7,050 nucleotides of DNA, taken from the NCBI GenBank assembly GCA_947505055.1, contig CANNLO010000246.1, forward strand, positions 1-7,050, written 5' to 3'. Below are positions 6,526 through 7,050 of this stretch, one piece after another; position 1 is the first letter of the stretch, and every line of letters starts with the position of its first letter. This stretch comes from Methylococcaceae bacterium (GTDB lineage Bacteria; Pseudomonadota; Gammaproteobacteria; Methylococcales; Methylomonadaceae). The translations under genes and the position numbers were made by a program. The notes beneath the pieces were generated by a model. The model saw nothing but the letters and a program-made list of their open reading frames with translations. It was not told where the DNA came from and searched no databases.

Positions 6526-6677
6526 CAAAAAGTGTAAAAAATCCTGACACCCTAAGCTCGCAGATTGGTTCAGATAATGCGCCAACCGATGCTTGTCGTC
6601 CGATTTGCCGGGTTATGGCTAATGCCGACCGATCTATGAAACTGACCGGATATTAAGGGGTTAAGCGGTTTTTTATG
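6526..6677. repeat. Diverged repeat C, related to A at its left end
   Basis: The left 40 bases match repeat A with an inserted C and a few changes: the dyad, then CTAAGCTCGCAGATTGG versus CTAAGTTTGCAGATTGA. The remaining 110 bases do not align with A, though both units end in TTTATGC directly before the repeat B type sequence or its former site. The tail has a weak terminator-like fold on the + strand (ACCG 6645-6648, TTAA/TTAA around GGGG, CGGT 6666-6669, then Ts). Confidence 0.6.
6532..6550. promoter_or_regulatory. 19-bp dyad, copy 3 (candidate operator, divergent context)
   Basis: GTGTAAAAAATCCTGACAC again without a change, although the sequence on both sides differs from repeats A. Conservation in an otherwise diverged unit is the main argument that the dyad itself matters. 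Confidence 0.5.
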
Positions 6678-6800
6678 CGAAGCGTGACGGGGTTTGCAAC
6701 CCCGTCACTCACATTTTGTTAGTCGCTGCGGAGTTCAAACGCTCCGGTCGGGGTTGCAAACCCCCGACCGGCCGAGGCAATAATCTTATCGCTTAAATTA
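6678..6800. repeat. Repeat B, copy 2 (123 bp, multi-hairpin)
   Basis: 122 of 123 bases match copy 1 at a 461-base offset. The strong hairpins are at 6684-6708 and 6744-6771. The only change (G to T at 6720) breaks the small ACTCACA/TGTGAGT hairpin. Homology stops abruptly at 6800, right after CTTAAATTA, and unlike copy 1 no repeat A follows. Confidence 0.9.
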
Positions 6801-6973
6801 AAAGAGACCTTTGCGCGATGGACCTTTATTAGCCCAACAGTAATCCCTCCCTAGTAAATATCTACTAATAAACCATACTCTACTAGTACCTATAATAAGC
6901 GTTAAATTTATCATTGTTCACAGGCATAAAGCATTAGCTTTAATTTTCCATCACTAATTATTTTCCAACTACT
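6801..6973. other. AT-rich leader region of the gene at the right edge
   Basis: No gene is visible. CTAGTA (6851-6856) and TACTAG (6881-6886) form a 6-bp inverted repeat. TATAAT at 6891-6896 would be a perfect sigma-70 -10 box, but no acceptable -35 lies 16-18 bases upstream. AGGCATAAAGCATTAGC (6922-6938) resembles the sigma-54 promoter of the other PEP-CTERM gene, but GG and GC are 12 bases apart instead of 10. The true promoter is undecided. Confidence 0.4.
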
Positions 6974-7050
6974 ATGAATTTTATAAAAAAAATGACTGGA
7001 TGGCTTTTCGTATTGGCACTGGGTGCAATGCCCGGCATAAGTCAGGCTAA
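6974..7050 (+). CDS. Secreted protein with Sec signal peptide (3' partial), possible second PEP-CTERM protein
   Basis: ATG 6974 opens a frame that runs off the window after 25 full codons: MNFIKKMTGWLFVLALGAMPGISQA. This is a compact Sec signal peptide with a basic start (KK at 5-6), a hydrophobic core (WLFVLALGAM) and a plausible cleavage site after SQA. No Shine-Dalgarno sequence is evident (TTTTCCAACTACT precedes the ATG), although AACTACTATGAA repeats the bases around the start of the PEP-CTERM gene at 5767. Short, divergent placement next to a PEP-CTERM gene makes a second exported sorting substrate likely, but the diagnostic C-terminus is outside the window. ATG 6992 (M7) is an alternative start that would remove the basic residues. 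Confidence 0.65.
   Translation, partial: MNFIKKMTGWLFVLALGAMPGISQA

Noticed and set aside
6075..6585. Two - strand frames (6362-6075 and 6585-6337) sharing an almost identical 40-residue C-terminus
   Set aside because: The shared protein sequence comes from the DNA repeat A being read in the same frame twice. The frames cross hairpins and dyads, lack ribosome sites and match no family.
6058..6800. CRISPR array
   Set aside because: The repeats are 123-157 bases, few, irregularly spaced and interleaved, with no short repeat-spacer pattern.

Overview
The window looks like a Gram-negative, exopolysaccharide-producing bacterium with a PEP-CTERM/exosortase (protein sorting) system. The visible markers are a PEP-CTERM-system-type acyltransferase, a secreted protein ending in a textbook PEP-CTERM tail (VPEPSS, hydrophobic stretch, RRK), and a good sigma-54 promoter in front of that protein. 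Moderate-to-low GC genes and GC-rich intergenic hairpin repeats would fit a gammaproteobacterial methanotroph of the Methylococcales, but that placement is a guess from style, not proof.

Layout. Positions 1-573 hold the 3' part of an acyltransferase gene of the LuxI-like family tied to PEP-CTERM systems. After a 209-base AT-rich gap come three genes on the + strand in operon-like order. They are a PP-loop ATP pyrophosphatase with an N-terminal cysteine ribbon (783-1853), an acyl-adenylating ligase (1864-3642) and an extended SDR of the thioester-reductase/NAD_binding_4 type (3693-4817). Starts for the last two were moved to ATG codons because the upstream GTG codons lie inside the Shine-Dalgarno sequences. 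A hairpin at 4849-4883 separates this set from a convergent PEP-CTERM protein gene (4907-5767, - strand).

From 5768 to 6973 there is a 1.2-kb divergent intergenic region. It has a sigma-54 promoter for the PEP-CTERM gene (5814-5828) and then a mosaic of repeats. A 157-base unit A occurs twice (97% identical), a 123-base multi-hairpin unit B occurs twice (122/123 identical), and there is one diverged relative (C). An identical 19-bp dyad, GTGTAAAAAATCCTGACAC, sits in both A copies and in C, where it and a few flanking bases are almost the only conserved part. At the right edge (6974-7050) a second secreted protein begins on the + strand with a clear Sec signal peptide.

How it may work together (inference). 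The ligase could activate a carboxylic acid and the SDR could reduce the resulting thioester to an aldehyde or alcohol. The PP-loop enzyme could use ATP to install nitrogen or another group, perhaps on a sugar or lipid of the envelope or exopolysaccharide. The neighbouring acyltransferase and PEP-CTERM genes place this small pathway in an extracellular-matrix or cell-surface setting. The most interesting items are the uncharacterised three-enzyme set and the repeated dyad lying between two divergent secreted-protein genes, one of them with a sigma-54 promoter.
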